A stretch of DNA of 64,000 nt from DAINPP01 sp963667315. GTDB lineage: Bacteria > Thermotogota > Thermotogae > MWEM01. The notes under the pieces are model-generated. The model made no database searches and was not told the origin of the DNA. It saw only the letters and a program-made list of their open reading frames with translations. Positions 8,839-18,843 of this stretch are shown here, in pieces (the first letter of the stretch is position 1; every line of letters begins with the position of its first letter). Location of the stretch: assembly GCA_963667315.1 (NCBI GenBank), contig OY763325.1, positions 1,550,001 to 1,614,000 on the forward strand. The letters are read 5' to 3'. The position numbers and the translations under genes are program-made.

Positions 8839-8880
8839 TTAAAAATCCATCAAAAACAGATACGCTTCAAACAGATGGTA

Positions 8881-8911
8881 AAAGCCGGATACTTTAATAG
8901 TATCCGGCTTT
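8881..8911. terminator. Bidirectional terminator between metI and the CGGC gene
   Basis: A perfect 13-bp stem (8881-8893 with 8899-8911) with a 5-base loop, A-rich on one side and T-rich on the other. It serves both convergent genes. Confidence 0.9.
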
Positions 8912-8913
8912 TA

Positions 8914-9357
8914 TTAATCATACGCCAGTCTCATCTCTTTCTCAGGTAATACCGATTTCAGCCTTTCCCCCCAGATATCCGATTTCCATGTTCCCAGGTC
9001 AGAGTGGGTCAGAAAATACTTTTCAGGAATCGGATGTGTTCCCAACACCACTTTCATATCGTATTTGGTTTCTATGAAACGCTTAAAATAATCCACATTC
9101 TTACAGGGGGGATAGCCAACCAGCATCCCGGTTGCAAAGTGTATGACATCCACACCATTCTTCTTCATCTCGGCAGGAACATATTCGATATTTCCTCCGG
9201 GACACCCGCCGCAAGTGGAATACGCACCCACTTCAACTACTTTGTCCTTATAGATACTGAAAGCCCCTTCCCTGTTCTTTAAAGCTCTGAAGCATTTTCC
9301 GCCACCACATGTGTGATATCTGTTGCAAATGATAATGCCGATCTTAACCTTTTCCAT
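8914..9357 (-). CDS. CGGC-domain protein, putative metal binder
   Basis: 147 residues with the Cys-rich pattern of the CGGC domain: a CGGGKC motif near residue 17, TCGGCPGG near residue 48, and PPC near residue 84. The domain is proposed to bind metal; no reaction is established. It has no signal peptide and should be cytosolic. It stands alone, with its own promoter upstream and a shared terminator downstream. Confidence 0.8.
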   Translation of the reverse strand: MEKVKIGIIICNRYHTCGGGKCFRALKNREGAFSIYKDKVVEVGAYSTCGGCPGGNIEYVPAEMKKNGVDVIHFATGMLVGYPPCKNVDYFKRFIETKYDMKVVLGTHPIPEKYFLTHSDLGTWKSDIWGERLKSVLPEKEMRLAYD

Positions 9358-9398
9358 CCAATCATCCCTTTACAAAGTTTAAAGTGTTCGTTTACCGT

Positions 9399-9428
9399 AT
9401 TATACACCTCTAAAGAATACTAAAACAA
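9399..9428 (-). promoter_or_regulatory. Promoter of the CGGC-domain gene
   Basis: On the minus strand TTGTTT (9423-9428) and TATAAT (9399-9404) with 18 bases between, about 40 bp before the gene. Confidence 0.55.
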
Positions 9429-9436
9429 ATAAAACT

Positions 9437-10621
9437 TCATTCCAGAACGACTTTCTTACAGAACATATCCATAGCCATTAAGGTCTCCCCGAGAAGGGCA
9501 GAGTTGACCATATCGATTTTTGAAGGAAGAATTTTAATTTCCCCTGCCCTTGATGAGATAACATTTTTCCGTACCTGTTCTTCTATGCGTTCAAGTAAAA
9601 CCGAAGGGATATGATTCCCCATCCCGCCTATCACAATAAATTCAGGATTGATGAGGTTGATAATGTTCACAAGTCCGATTCTAAGATAACTATAATATTC
9701 ACTCATGATTTCTTTTGCCTTAGATTCGCCTTTATTCACCTTTTCAAATAACTCAAGAAATTTCTCTTCATCGTATTTTTTTTCAAAAGAACCGCCTATT
9801 CTTTCATATTCCTTCACAATCTCTTCTACGGATATGTAGCATTCCAGGCAGCCGCGATTTCCACATTTACATCTTGGACCGTTGACGTCAATACTCATAT
9901 GACCAATCTCTCCGGCTGTAAAACTAAACCCTGAAAAAAGATTTTTGTTTATAAGCAAGGCGCCACCCACACCTTGCGAGATGTAAAGGTAAACACCATC
10001 ACTGTAACTTTCCAGTTCACGGTTTACAAACATCTCAGCTTTAAGGGATAATTTTGCCTCGTTATCAATCAAAACAGGGTAATTTTCTCCAAATTTCTGT
10101 TGAACCAGTTTCCTCAATTTCACGTTTTCCCAATCCATATGAGGGAGGGATGATATTTCACCCGTTTTCTGATCAACAATTCCCGGGACAGAAAAAGCAA
10201 TACCTGTAAAATCTTCTATTGAATATTCAGATGAAAAAAAGGAGAAAATATGTTCCACAAAACTTTCCACACTCTCTGAAGTTCGAAAACTTGAAAGAAT
10301 CTCGTAAGAATTATCAAGATTTCCAATTCCTACCTGAGATTTTTCAACACCGAGCTTAACAAGAAAGACCTTTGCCTTTTCTTTATTAGCCAGTAATTTC
10401 ACCGAATTTCTTCCGGGATTTTCATTTTTTTTCTTGCCAATCTCAAGAAGAATGTCTTTCTCTTTTAGGAAATTGATAATATTGGTAACCGTACTCGGAT
10501 TCAGACCTGTTCTCAGAGCGAGTTCTTTTCGGGTGATCCCCGGAAAGTTTCTGATCATTGATAGTATCATTATCTTATTTGATATCCCCATCCTTGCTGC
10601 ATTTAGAGGCTTTGCACTCAT
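9437..10621 (-). CDS. ROK-family transcriptional repressor, likely xylose regulator
   Basis: 394 residues. A winged-helix N-terminus (about 1-85) contains RKELALRTGLNPSTVTNII. It is followed by a ROK sugar-kinase-like domain with the zinc site CKCGNRGCLECY (about 250-261) and GHM/EIGH elements. This is the XylR/NagC type of repressor, not a kinase. It is the last gene of the minus-strand sugar locus, 27 bp after the GH3 gene. It is the only obvious regulator in the locus and the best candidate to bind the palindrome found at two promoters here. The inducer is probably xylose or a xylose derivative, by context only. Confidence 0.88.
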   Translation of the reverse strand: MSAKPLNAARMGISNKIMILSMIRNFPGITRKELALRTGLNPSTVTNIINFLKEKDILLEIGKKKNENPGRNSVKLLANKEKAKVFLVKLGVEKSQVGIGNLDNSYEILSSFRTSESVESFVEHIFSFFSSEYSIEDFTGIAFSVPGIVDQKTGEISSLPHMDWENVKLRKLVQQKFGENYPVLIDNEAKLSLKAEMFVNRELESYSDGVYLYISQGVGGALLINKNLFSGFSFTAGEIGHMSIDVNGPRCKCGNRGCLECYISVEEIVKEYERIGGSFEKKYDEEKFLELFEKVNKGESKAKEIMSEYYSYLRIGLVNIINLINPEFIVIGGMGNHIPSVLLERIEEQVRKNVISSRAGEIKILPSKIDMVNSALLGETLMAMDMFCKKVVLE

Positions 10622-10648
10622 ATTCTCCCCTCATTTTCAGAAAAAATC

Positions 10649-12994
10649 TTATTTCACTGCAAATTCTGTTGAATACGCTGTTCTTCTTTCAAATATTCGT
10701 TTTTCACCGATACCCTTTAACGTTTTTTCAAGTCTGATATCTTCAGATGATGTACCAATCATAAGTTTGAAGTCTCCGGGTTCAACCGCCATTTTCATTG
10801 CCGCATCAAAGAATGAAAGCAGTTCAACCGGCAATTTGAACATCAGTTTTTTACTTTCACCCGGTTCAAGTCTGACTTTTCCAAAGCCCTTCAATTCTTT
10901 GACAGGTCTGGTAACACTCGCTGCCGGATCGTTGACGTAAAGCTGAATGATTTCTTCTCCGGCTATGTCTCCGGTATTTTTAACAGTAAACGTCATTTCA
11001 ATTGCCTTATCCGTCAAATTGAAGTCATCGGCAAGATTGAAATCAGAATAATCAAAGCTCGTATAACTGAGTCCGAACCCAAATGGATATAAGGGTCTTG
11101 GTGAACCGTCTACATATTCACCAAACCAGTGTGAACGCTGACCGGAAGCCTTATGATTGTAATAAACCGGAATCTGTCCAACTCCTCTCGGGAATGAAAT
11201 CGTCAGTTTACCGGATGGATTCACATCACCAAACAACGTTCTGGCAATCGCCGTCCCACCTTCTTCACCCGGCAACCAAGCCTGAAGGATGGCCGTACTC
11301 TTTTCTTCAAACATTGTAAGGTTGTATGGTCTTCCTGAGATGATAACCGATACAACAGGTTTGCCAAGGGCAAAGATTCTCTCGGCAAGTTCCAGCTGTT
11401 TTCCCTGAAGTTCAAGTGTCATCGTATCTCGTGATTCTCCAGTTGTACAATCTGGAACCAGTCCAGCCTTGTCTCCAAGACAAAGTACAACACAGTCTGC
11501 TTTTTCAGCTGTTTTAACGGCTTCTTCGATATCTGCATCTTCTTTATCGCTGACAGAACATCCCTTTGCATAAAGCACTTCGGTATTTTCTGAAACAACC
11601 CCCTGAATCCCCTGAAGAACATTGACAACTTTGTCTACTGAATAGGAGAAATCATCAAAATCCGGAACCGGGGAACCAAAGTGATCCGCTTCTTTCATAT
11701 CACCCAACGATTCGATATGTGCCGGTGTTGAATAGTCTCCAAGCTGATTTCTGCCGTCCGCTCCATTTGGACCGATGACTGCTATCGACCTGATCTCTTT
11801 ACTCAGAGGAAGCATGTTGTCATTTTTAAGAAGAACAAAGGATTTCTCTGCCGCTTTTTCAGAAACAGCTCTGTGTTCATCGATATTCAATGAAGAGGGA
11901 ATCTTAGAAAGCTCGACGTATGGGTTATCGAAAATCCCCATCTCAAACTTTATCCTGAGCAACCTTTCAAGAGATTTGTTAATGGTTTCCATGGAAACCT
12001 TCCCCGCTTCGACATATTTCTGAAGCGGTGTCGAATAACATTTCTTAAAGGGTAGTTCTATATCCAGTCCCGCTTCGATAGCCATTTTTGACGCATCTGA
12101 CAAGGTCGGAACGAGTTTGTGATAATCCTTGAGCATATCAATGGCAAAATAATCCGAGACAACAATCCCGTCAAATTCCCATTCATCTCTCAGTACATTT
12201 GTCAGTAGCCATTTTGAAGCACCACATGGGATGCCATCCAATTCATGATAACCGTTCATGACTGATTTTGTCTTTGCCTCACGAACGGCTCTTTCAAATG
12301 GGAAAAGGAAAACCTCTCTCATTTCCCTTTCAGGGATATGGGGTGGTGCCCAGTTCATACCGCCTTCCGAGACGCCGTAACCCACAAAGTGTTTCAGAGT
12401 AGCTGCAACACCATTTTTGATATTATCCGTCTGAAGGCCTCTGACATAGGCACTTCCCATGGCGGCTACAATGTATGGATCTTCACCGAAAGTCTCCTCT
12501 GTTCTTCCCCATCTGGGATCTCGGGTAACATCCAGTAGTGGAGAAAGTGCCTGATGAACGTTCACGATCTTCATCTCATCTCTTATAGCTCCTGCGACTT
12601 CTTCTACGAGTGTTTCATCCCAGGCTGATGCCAGACCGATCATCTCCGGAAACATCGTGGCATCTTTTGTCAGATAACCGCACAGGCATTCTTCGTGCAT
12701 CATAGCCGGAATTCCAAGCCTTGTCTCTTCGACCAGATATCTCTGTATCTCATTGATGAAGGCACCGACTTCTCTCGGGGACAAAAAGGTAGAGCCCCCT
12801 GGACGTGTGATCTGTCCGATTCCTCTGCTTATCTTTTTATCCGCCTTTTCTGAGTCGAAATCCCCCTTTGTCAGCACTTCATATCCCCATATGGAGGTTA
12901 ACTGAGCAATTTTTTCTTCAAGCGTCATCTTTGACATCAAATCTGCCACTCTATCCTTAATACTCTTTTTTTCATCCTTGTAAATAGCCATCAT
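10649..12994 (-). CDS. Glycoside hydrolase family 3 (beta-xylosidase/beta-glucosidase)
   Basis: 781 residues, the normal length for a three-domain GH3 enzyme: a (beta/alpha)8 domain, an alpha/beta sandwich and a C-terminal fibronectin-III-like domain. KHF lies at 201-203, and the nucleophile is Asp281 in VVSDY. There is no signal peptide, so it acts on imported short oligosaccharides. It starts at one of two adjacent ATG codons after AGGTGA. It sits eight bases after the MalG-type permease gene and 27 bp before the ROK regulator, in a locus with xylA and xylFGH, so xylosides or xylo-oligosaccharides are the likely substrates. Beta-glucosidase activity cannot be excluded. Confidence 0.88.
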   Translation of the reverse strand: MMAIYKDEKKSIKDRVADLMSKMTLEEKIAQLTSIWGYEVLTKGDFDSEKADKKISRGIGQITRPGGSTFLSPREVGAFINEIQRYLVEETRLGIPAMMHEECLCGYLTKDATMFPEMIGLASAWDETLVEEVAGAIRDEMKIVNVHQALSPLLDVTRDPRWGRTEETFGEDPYIVAAMGSAYVRGLQTDNIKNGVAATLKHFVGYGVSEGGMNWAPPHIPEREMREVFLFPFERAVREAKTKSVMNGYHELDGIPCGASKWLLTNVLRDEWEFDGIVVSDYFAIDMLKDYHKLVPTLSDASKMAIEAGLDIELPFKKCYSTPLQKYVEAGKVSMETINKSLERLLRIKFEMGIFDNPYVELSKIPSSLNIDEHRAVSEKAAEKSFVLLKNDNMLPLSKEIRSIAVIGPNGADGRNQLGDYSTPAHIESLGDMKEADHFGSPVPDFDDFSYSVDKVVNVLQGIQGVVSENTEVLYAKGCSVSDKEDADIEEAVKTAEKADCVVLCLGDKAGLVPDCTTGESRDTMTLELQGKQLELAERIFALGKPVVSVIISGRPYNLTMFEEKSTAILQAWLPGEEGGTAIARTLFGDVNPSGKLTISFPRGVGQIPVYYNHKASGQRSHWFGEYVDGSPRPLYPFGFGLSYTSFDYSDFNLADDFNLTDKAIEMTFTVKNTGDIAGEEIIQLYVNDPAASVTRPVKELKGFGKVRLEPGESKKLMFKLPVELLSFFDAAMKMAVEPGDFKLMIGTSSEDIRLEKTLKGIGEKRIFERRTAYSTEFAVK

Positions 12995-13001
12995 TTTTCA
13001 C

Positions 13002-13832
13002 CTAACCTTTCACGGCTCCGGCTGTCATTCCCTTGATCAGCTTTTCACCTGTAATGCCATAAAACACCAGCAGTGGCAAAGTTGACAGGAACAGCGCCGC
13101 CATCATGGCCGGAATATCCGCGGTAAACTGTCCCTGGAAATCCCACAAACCCAATGTAAGAGTACGGTTTTCAGGTGAGTTAATCAAAACAAGTGAGAAG
13201 ATAAACTCATTCCACAGAATGACCATATCATACACCGTAACGGCTGTAATTGCCGGTGCTGATAGGGGGAATACGATCTTTCGAAACATCTGCCATCGCG
13301 TAGCGCCGTCTATCTTTGCAGCCTCTTCAAGACTGACAGGAATATCGTCCATAAAGTTTTTCAGAATAAATATCGTAATCGGTAAATTAAAACCAACATA
13401 AGGACCAACGAGTCCCCAGATTGTATCATATAGTCCCATATAACGTGTTAGGGTATAAACTGGAACCAGTGTGATGTGAATGGGGATTGTAATCCCCGCA
13501 ATAAAGAGGATAAAGAAAAAATTCTTGAATTTAAATTTCAATCTTGAAATCGCATAAGCTCCCATACTCCCGGCTATTACCAGGATGCTGAGAGAAACAG
13601 CGACAACAATAAATGTATTTTTGAGATAATGAGGAAAATTCATTTGCCAGATCTCTGTGTAATTCTTGAAATTCACCTTTTCCGGTAGAGTCCAGGGACT
13701 TCCCATAAAGAATTCCATCGGCTCCTTAACCGAGTTCATAAGCATGAAACCCAGCGGATAAAGTGTTATCACCAGCCATATCAGCGCAAACACCATGGCA
13801 AATATCTTCAGTCCGGAAATTCTCTTACGCAT
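13002..13832 (-). CDS. Sugar ABC transporter permease, MalG type
   Basis: 276 residues from the ATG at 13832 (GGGGGAG upstream); a longer frame reading from TTG 24 bases earlier is unlikely. Six membrane helices are predicted, with the EAA motif EEAAKIDGATRWQMFRKIV. It overlaps the partner permease by 8 bp. With the family-1 binding protein it forms a CUT1 oligosaccharide importer. No cognate ATPase gene is present in this cluster, so a shared MsmK/MalK-type ATPase elsewhere is implied. Confidence 0.87.
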   Translation of the reverse strand: MRKRISGLKIFAMVFALIWLVITLYPLGFMLMNSVKEPMEFFMGSPWTLPEKVNFKNYTEIWQMNFPHYLKNTFIVVAVSLSILVIAGSMGAYAISRLKFKFKNFFFILFIAGITIPIHITLVPVYTLTRYMGLYDTIWGLVGPYVGFNLPITIFILKNFMDDIPVSLEEAAKIDGATRWQMFRKIVFPLSAPAITAVTVYDMVILWNEFIFSLVLINSPENRTLTLGLWDFQGQFTADIPAMMAALFLSTLPLLVFYGITGEKLIKGMTAGAVKG

Positions 13833-14718
13833 TTGCACTCCCCCTTTTTCCTCCAATGTACAATGTAATAACCGTCAGAATGATAGACAGGATAAACATA
13901 AACGAAGCGATGGTTGAGCCATACCCCATTCTGAAATTTGTAAAAGACTGTTTATACATATAGGTTGCCATGAGCTCTGTGGAATGACTTGGGCCGCCTT
14001 CTGTCATGACAAAAATGAGTCCGAAATATTTTAAAGAACCCGTCAGGGCAAGAACACATGAAGTCCTGATTGTATTGCTTATCAACGGAATGGTTATTTT
14101 GAAAAATCCCTGTGTTTCAGTTGCACCATCTATATAGGCGGCTTCATTCAATTCCCTTGGAATAGAGGAGATGGCTGCGGCAAAAAGAATCATGTAAAAA
14201 GGAATGTATTCCCAGGAGATTGTTAGAATGACTGCTCCAAAAGCAGTTTCAGGATCTCCGAGCCATCCTGTAGCGAGATGCGATAAGCCAAGACTGTCCA
14301 GCATGGTGTTGATAACACCAAAGTTTGGTTCATAGATAAAAGTCCAGATCAATCCTATGGCAACGGCCGATAATGTCATCGGGACAAAATACAGCAGTTT
14401 GAACATTCTGGCACCTTTTATCTTTGAAGAAACCAGTGAACCAAGAATAATCCCCATCGGAATCTGTATGATAATCGACATGATGACCAGAATAAAGTTG
14501 TTCATCACACTTCGCCAGAAAACTTCATCCTGAAAAAGCAGGAACCAGTTTTTTAATCCAATGAATTCCTTATCCGGTGTAATACCATTCCACTTAAAAA
14601 AAGAATAAAAAAACGACATTGGAACCGGAATGACAAAATACAAAAGATAAAAGAACAAGGCAGGAGCAAGGAAGGCAAGTCCAACGAACAGATTATGTCT
14701 CTCTTTTTTAGAAATCAT
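13825..14718 (-). CDS. Sugar ABC transporter permease, MalF/UgpA type
   Basis: 297 residues with six predicted membrane helices and the EAA loop NEAAYIDGATETQGFFKI. Partner of the MalG-type permease, with which it overlaps. It lies 146 bp after the binding-protein gene; the gap contains a large hairpin that probably protects the upstream message. Confidence 0.87.
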   Translation of the reverse strand: MISKKERHNLFVGLAFLAPALFFYLLYFVIPVPMSFFYSFFKWNGITPDKEFIGLKNWFLLFQDEVFWRSVMNNFILVIMSIIIQIPMGIILGSLVSSKIKGARMFKLLYFVPMTLSAVAIGLIWTFIYEPNFGVINTMLDSLGLSHLATGWLGDPETAFGAVILTISWEYIPFYMILFAAAISSIPRELNEAAYIDGATETQGFFKITIPLISNTIRTSCVLALTGSLKYFGLIFVMTEGGPSHSTELMATYMYKQSFTNFRMGYGSTIASFMFILSIILTVITLYIGGKRGSANA

Positions 14719-14801
14719 TTATTTACCATCCTTTTTGGTTTATATATAATGATATCGACAATTTTCATAACCAATTTTATTTTAGGGTGAATAAATTAAG
14801 T

Positions 14802-14844
14802 GATGATCCCCCTTCCTCAAAAGAAGGGGTTATGGGGGATCATC
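14802..14844 (-). other. Intercistronic hairpin after the binding-protein gene
   Basis: GATGATCCCCC (14802-14812) and GGGGGATCATC (14834-14844) form an 11-bp stem, with a smaller inner stem. On the transcribed minus strand no T run follows, so it is more likely an mRNA-stabilising or partial-termination hairpin. That would give more binding protein than permease. Confidence 0.65.
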
Positions 14845-14864
14845 AAAACGTTTACTTTATAATC

Positions 14865-16133
14865 TTATCTGCTGAGATATTCTACAATAGCCGCTTCATG
14901 TTCTTTTGCGGATTCTTCAGGTGTAACATTCAGTCCGAAGATCTTCTGTACGATATCCTTATGAACTTCTCCAAGTTCTGGTGGGAAGAACTGATCGTAA
15001 TACAGCTGAACGGAGTTTGCCTTAGAGAATTCTGATGCAATTCCTGAAAGCATTTCATCATGCGCCACATATTCGGCCGCCATTTTAACCGGTGGAACGA
15101 GTCCTGATGCAACACTTTGTTCGATCCAGAGTGGATCTTCTATGTAATTTCTGAGGAAGTCCATGGCCTTGACCTTTTCCTTTGAAGTCTTTGCAAGGGC
15201 TATAAATCCCTGTCCGGCACTACCGATAAGATTTGTAGGATCTCCCTGTCCTCCCGTAATTGCCGGGAAGTTGAAGAATCCAATATTTTCTGCCGTTTCA
15301 GGACTTTCATTGACCATTGTATTGGGGAACCACGTACCCATGAGATACATGGCTGCCTTACCGGAATAAATAAGAGCTCTTGACTGGCCAATATCTTCAT
15401 CCATTCCGTTAAACCCTCTTGGGAAATAATCCTTTTTGACCCAATCCTGTATGATCTCGGCGGCCTTCACAAATGGTTCGGTATCAAAACCTGCACCGGG
15501 AACCCTCTTTGACCACGCATTTGTAAAGGTGTCTTCTCCCCCAATTCTGTCAACCAGATACATATAGTAGAAAGATTCCGTCCATTTATTTTTCCCGGCT
15601 AAAGCGATGGGAATAATTCGGTTATCTTTGAGGGTTTCACAAACGGCTTCAAATTCTTCCAGTGTTGTTGGTACTTCAAGTCCGTACTTGTCAAAAATAT
15701 CCTTTCTGTAGAAGAACAAGACACCTGTGAGTCCCTGCCATGGTACGGCATAAAGATGATCGTCAAAGGTGACGGCCTTGAGTGCTGAAGGAATATACTT
15801 TGCTTTAAGGGATTCCTCAATGGCATCAAGTGGTTCAACCATGCCGGAATTGATGTATTCAAGCAGAGTTCCTCCACCCCATGTGTAGAAAAGATCAGGT
15901 GGTGTACCGGCGCCCATGGCAACCTTCAACTTTGTCTTGTAAGGATCATTCTGAATATGAACGACTTCAAGATCATAACCAGGGTTTAATGCTTCAAAGA
16001 GCACTGCGTGTTCATCGGCAATCTGACCGAGAACAGAACTGGTTTCAACATCCCATAATGTAAGGGAATTGGCAAAATACATTCCTGCAGTAAAAAGAAC
16101 AACTAACAACGATAACAACATGAGTTTCTTCAT
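14865..16133 (-). CDS. Extracellular solute-binding protein, family 1
   Basis: 422 residues with a signal peptide of about 21 residues, no lipobox. LTLWDVETSS, FEALNPGYDLEV and GAGTPPDLFYTWGGG are typical of family-1 (MalE-like, CUT1) sugar binders. The start follows GGAGGTG. It is the first gene of the cluster with MalF/MalG-type permeases, GH3 and ROK genes. The substrate is probably an oligosaccharide cleaved by the GH3 enzyme, such as a xylo-oligosaccharide. Confidence 0.87.
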   Translation of the reverse strand: MKKLMLLSLLVVLFTAGMYFANSLTLWDVETSSVLGQIADEHAVLFEALNPGYDLEVVHIQNDPYKTKLKVAMGAGTPPDLFYTWGGGTLLEYINSGMVEPLDAIEESLKAKYIPSALKAVTFDDHLYAVPWQGLTGVLFFYRKDIFDKYGLEVPTTLEEFEAVCETLKDNRIIPIALAGKNKWTESFYYMYLVDRIGGEDTFTNAWSKRVPGAGFDTEPFVKAAEIIQDWVKKDYFPRGFNGMDEDIGQSRALIYSGKAAMYLMGTWFPNTMVNESPETAENIGFFNFPAITGGQGDPTNLIGSAGQGFIALAKTSKEKVKAMDFLRNYIEDPLWIEQSVASGLVPPVKMAAEYVAHDEMLSGIASEFSKANSVQLYYDQFFPPELGEVHKDIVQKIFGLNVTPEESAKEHEAAIVEYLSR

Positions 16134-16254
16134 AAAAAAAACACCTCCAAATGTTTTTTCAGGATTAACGGTTAAATCCCGTTATCTGCTTTGCAGAAGA
16201 TTGTTTACCTTTAAAAGTTTATTGTTCACTCCGACTAAAGAACTAATCATTCCC

Positions 16255-16275
16255 AATCCCCACATTAGCAGGGAT
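16255..16275. other. Hairpin between xylA and the binding-protein gene
   Basis: AATCCC and GGGATT flank a 9-10 base loop. The T run is on the plus strand, so it is not a proper terminator for the minus-strand transcript. It may mark a processing or stability site. The remaining approximately 120 bases before the binding-protein gene hold no clear consensus promoter. Confidence 0.4.
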
Positions 16276-16282
16276 TTTTTTA

Positions 16283-17602
16283 TTAAATTCCAAAAAGATA
16301 ATCGTTTAATATACTTTCCAGCATCTCCTGTCTGCCTGATGCAGGCGGTTCAACCTTTTTATCGAGGATGTAGGTTTCACATTCACCCAGGGTAAGGTTG
16401 TTTCCGGCAAGCTTTTCGGCTCTTTCAGGTGTGAAACTCTCATATCTGCGGTCAATGAAATTCTCGAACACCTGATCTTCAATGAGTTTGGCTGCAACTT
16501 TCAAACCAATTGCGAATGTGTCCATTCCGGCAATATGACCATAGAAAAGATCCCTCTTTTCATAGGATCCCCTTCGGACATGGGAATCAAAATTGAGTCC
16601 ACCAGGTGCTATCCCACCATTTTTAAGGATTTCATACATAGCCAGTGTTGTATCATAGACATTTGTCGGGAATTGATCGGTATCCCAGCCCAGCAGCATG
16701 TCTCCCATATTGGCATCAACGCTTCCCAATACATTATTTTCACGGCAATATCTGAGTTCATGCTGGAACGTGTGCCCTGCAAGTGTTGCGTGATTGGCCT
16801 CTATATTGAACTTAAATCCTTCTATTCCATTTGTTTTCAAAAAGGCCAGTGCCGTTGCTGCATCATAATCGTATTGATGTTTCATAGGTTCTTTTGGTTT
16901 GGGTTCAATCAGGAAGGTTCCTTCAAATCCGATCTCTTTGGCATATGCCTGCGCAGCTCTGAACATAGCGGCAATGTGAGCCGTTTCCAGAGACATGTTG
17001 GTATTTAAAAGTGTTTCATAGCCTTCTCTTCCCCCCCAGAAGACATAATTTTCTCCTCCAAGCTCCTTTGTCACTTCGAGAGCCTTTTTAACCTGAGCAC
17101 CGGAATAGGCAAGCACATCATAGGAGGGTGAACTGAAAGCTCCGTGCATGAATTTCGGCGCATTAAACATGTTTGCCGTACCCCATAAAAGTTTAATACC
17201 GGTCTCTTTCATCAATTCCTTAACATGTGCTATGACCTTATCCAGTAAGGCATTTGTTTCTCTGAGCGTATCCAGTTCCGGTGCCAGATCTCTGTCATGG
17301 AAACAGAAATATTGAGCACCCAGTTTGCTCATGAATTCAAATGCTGCATCTGCCTTTGCCAGAGAAGCATCAAGCGGATTGTCAAACTGATCCCATGACC
17401 GGTTGAAAACAGGAGCGCCAAACATGTCCTTGCCATCAGCACAGAATGTATGCCAATAGGCGATGGAGAATCTCAGATAATCTTTCATCTTTTTCCCTTC
17501 GATCACTGCCTCCGGATCATAATGCCTGAACCCCATCAGTTCCTTTGATCCTTTACCGACAAATTTTATCTTTTCTACTCCCGGGAAGTATTTCGTTCTC
17601 AT
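16283..17602 (-). CDS. xylA: Xylose isomerase
   Basis: 439 residues, the size of class II xylose isomerases with the extended N-terminus. It converts D-xylose to D-xylulose in the cytosol. Catalytic and metal residues are visible: H102 and D105 in FCFHDRDLAPE, E233 and K235 in IEPKPKEP, and the VDANMGD metal motif. The start ATG follows CGAGGTGA. It lies about 100 bp after xylH, probably in the xylFGH transcript. No xylB xylulokinase gene is in the window. Confidence 0.95.
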   Translation of the reverse strand: MRTKYFPGVEKIKFVGKGSKELMGFRHYDPEAVIEGKKMKDYLRFSIAYWHTFCADGKDMFGAPVFNRSWDQFDNPLDASLAKADAAFEFMSKLGAQYFCFHDRDLAPELDTLRETNALLDKVIAHVKELMKETGIKLLWGTANMFNAPKFMHGAFSSPSYDVLAYSGAQVKKALEVTKELGGENYVFWGGREGYETLLNTNMSLETAHIAAMFRAAQAYAKEIGFEGTFLIEPKPKEPMKHQYDYDAATALAFLKTNGIEGFKFNIEANHATLAGHTFQHELRYCRENNVLGSVDANMGDMLLGWDTDQFPTNVYDTTLAMYEILKNGGIAPGGLNFDSHVRRGSYEKRDLFYGHIAGMDTFAIGLKVAAKLIEDQVFENFIDRRYESFTPERAEKLAGNNLTLGECETYILDKKVEPPASGRQEMLESILNDYLFGI

Positions 17603-17641
17603 TCATATCACCTCGTATATTTTTTGTGTTTTTTTCCTTTT

Positions 17642-17665
17642 AAATCCGCTCCAAGGAGGGGATTT
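17642..17665 (-). other. Inverted repeat between xylH and xylA
   Basis: AAATCC-CTCC and GGAG-GGATTT arms with one mismatch and a 2-base loop. No T run follows, so it is probably an mRNA processing or stability hairpin. Confidence 0.45.
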
Positions 17666-17703
17666 GTGACTACTTTGTTTGTGTAATCAAAATACCAAAT
17701 ACT

Positions 17704-18843
17704 CTACGCCTTATTCTTATTCTTCGTCGCCATATCAAGCCAAACAGCGAAGAGGATAACGAAACCCTTGATGATGGACTGCCAGAACATCGGCATGTTC
17801 ATCAGACTCATGCCGTTATCAAGACTAGCCATAACGATAGCGCCCACAACAGCTCCACTGATTGTACCGACACCACCTGCCAGACTGGCTCCACCGATAA
17901 CACATGCACCGATGGCATCCATTTCTGCTGAAGTTCCCGCCTGTACAGAAGCGGCATTCAGCCTTGATGTCAGAAGAATACCGGCGAGGGCAGCCATGAA
18001 TCCGTTGATGACGAATACAAGGAGCATGACCTTTTTGATGTTGATACCGGAAAGGGCTGCGGCCTTTTTGTTCCCACCGATTGCGTAAACACTTCTGCCG
18101 AAAACGGTATTTTTTGAAAGGTATGAAAAGACAACCAAGGCTACCAACGCAAATAACAATGAAACCGGAACGCCACGATAGGAGTTCATCATCCAGATAA
18201 ATACGGCAATCAGTGCAATATAAACGACCAGTTTAAAAAGCTCCATGATCAATGAACTCGTCTCGAACTTATACTTTAATTTGTTTCTTCTCGACTTGAA
18301 AACGATGAAGATAACAAAGGCCACTGCAACAGCGCCAATGATGATACCAACGGTATTATCCAGATAGTTCTTACCGATTACTCTAAACGTGTTGGAAAGG
18401 GGTCCAATCGTGGTTCCTTCAGTTATTCCAACGAGAATTCCCCTGAAGATCAAAAGCCCCGCAAGCGTTACGATAAAGGAAGGCACTTTCATATAGGCGA
18501 CCCAAAATCCCTGCCACAAACCGATCAACAAACCGGCGCCAAGCGTCAACGCAATGGATAATGCCGGATTCATTCCGTTCCAGACATCGAGAATGGCTAT
18601 AATACCACCTGTCAGTCCAACGACGGATCCTACTGAAAGGTCTATTTCACCGAGGAATATGACAAAAGCCATGCCGATACCAAGAATTGATGTGAAAACC
18701 GATTGTCTGAAAAGGTTTGACATGTTTCTTGAAGTTAAAAAGGTTCCTGTGGTTAAGATGGAAAAGAGTCCCCATATAAACACAAGTGCGATGATCATCA
18801 TATACGTTCTTAGATTGAATTTCTTCAACAGATTATTTTTCAA
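17704..18843 (-). CDS. xylH: Xylose-type ABC transporter permease
   Basis: 379 residues from a TTG at 18843, seven bases after GGAGGT; the frame is open 22 codons further but that part overlaps xylG without a ribosome site. It has about ten membrane helices and the branched-chain/ribose permease signatures GEIDLSVGSVVGL and GGASLAGGVGTISGAVVGA. The extra cytoplasmic stretch in the middle is typical of XylH rather than RbsC. It overlaps xylG by 11 bp. Confidence 0.88.
   Translation of the reverse strand: MKNNLLKKFNLRTYMMIIALVFIWGLFSILTTGTFLTSRNMSNLFRQSVFTSILGIGMAFVIFLGEIDLSVGSVVGLTGGIIAILDVWNGMNPALSIALTLGAGLLIGLWQGFWVAYMKVPSFIVTLAGLLIFRGILVGITEGTTIGPLSNTFRVIGKNYLDNTVGIIIGAVAVAFVIFIVFKSRRNKLKYKFETSSLIMELFKLVVYIALIAVFIWMMNSYRGVPVSLLFALVALVVFSYLSKNTVFGRSVYAIGGNKKAAALSGINIKKVMLLVFVINGFMAALAGILLTSRLNAASVQAGTSAEMDAIGACVIGGASLAGGVGTISGAVVGAIVMASLDNGMSLMNMPMFWQSIIKGFVILFAVWLDMATKNKNKA

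Noticed and set aside
16217..16225. GTTTATTGT, half of the palindromic operator, before the family-1 binding-protein gene
   Set aside because: Only one arm is present and no promoter fits, so I do not claim a third operator.
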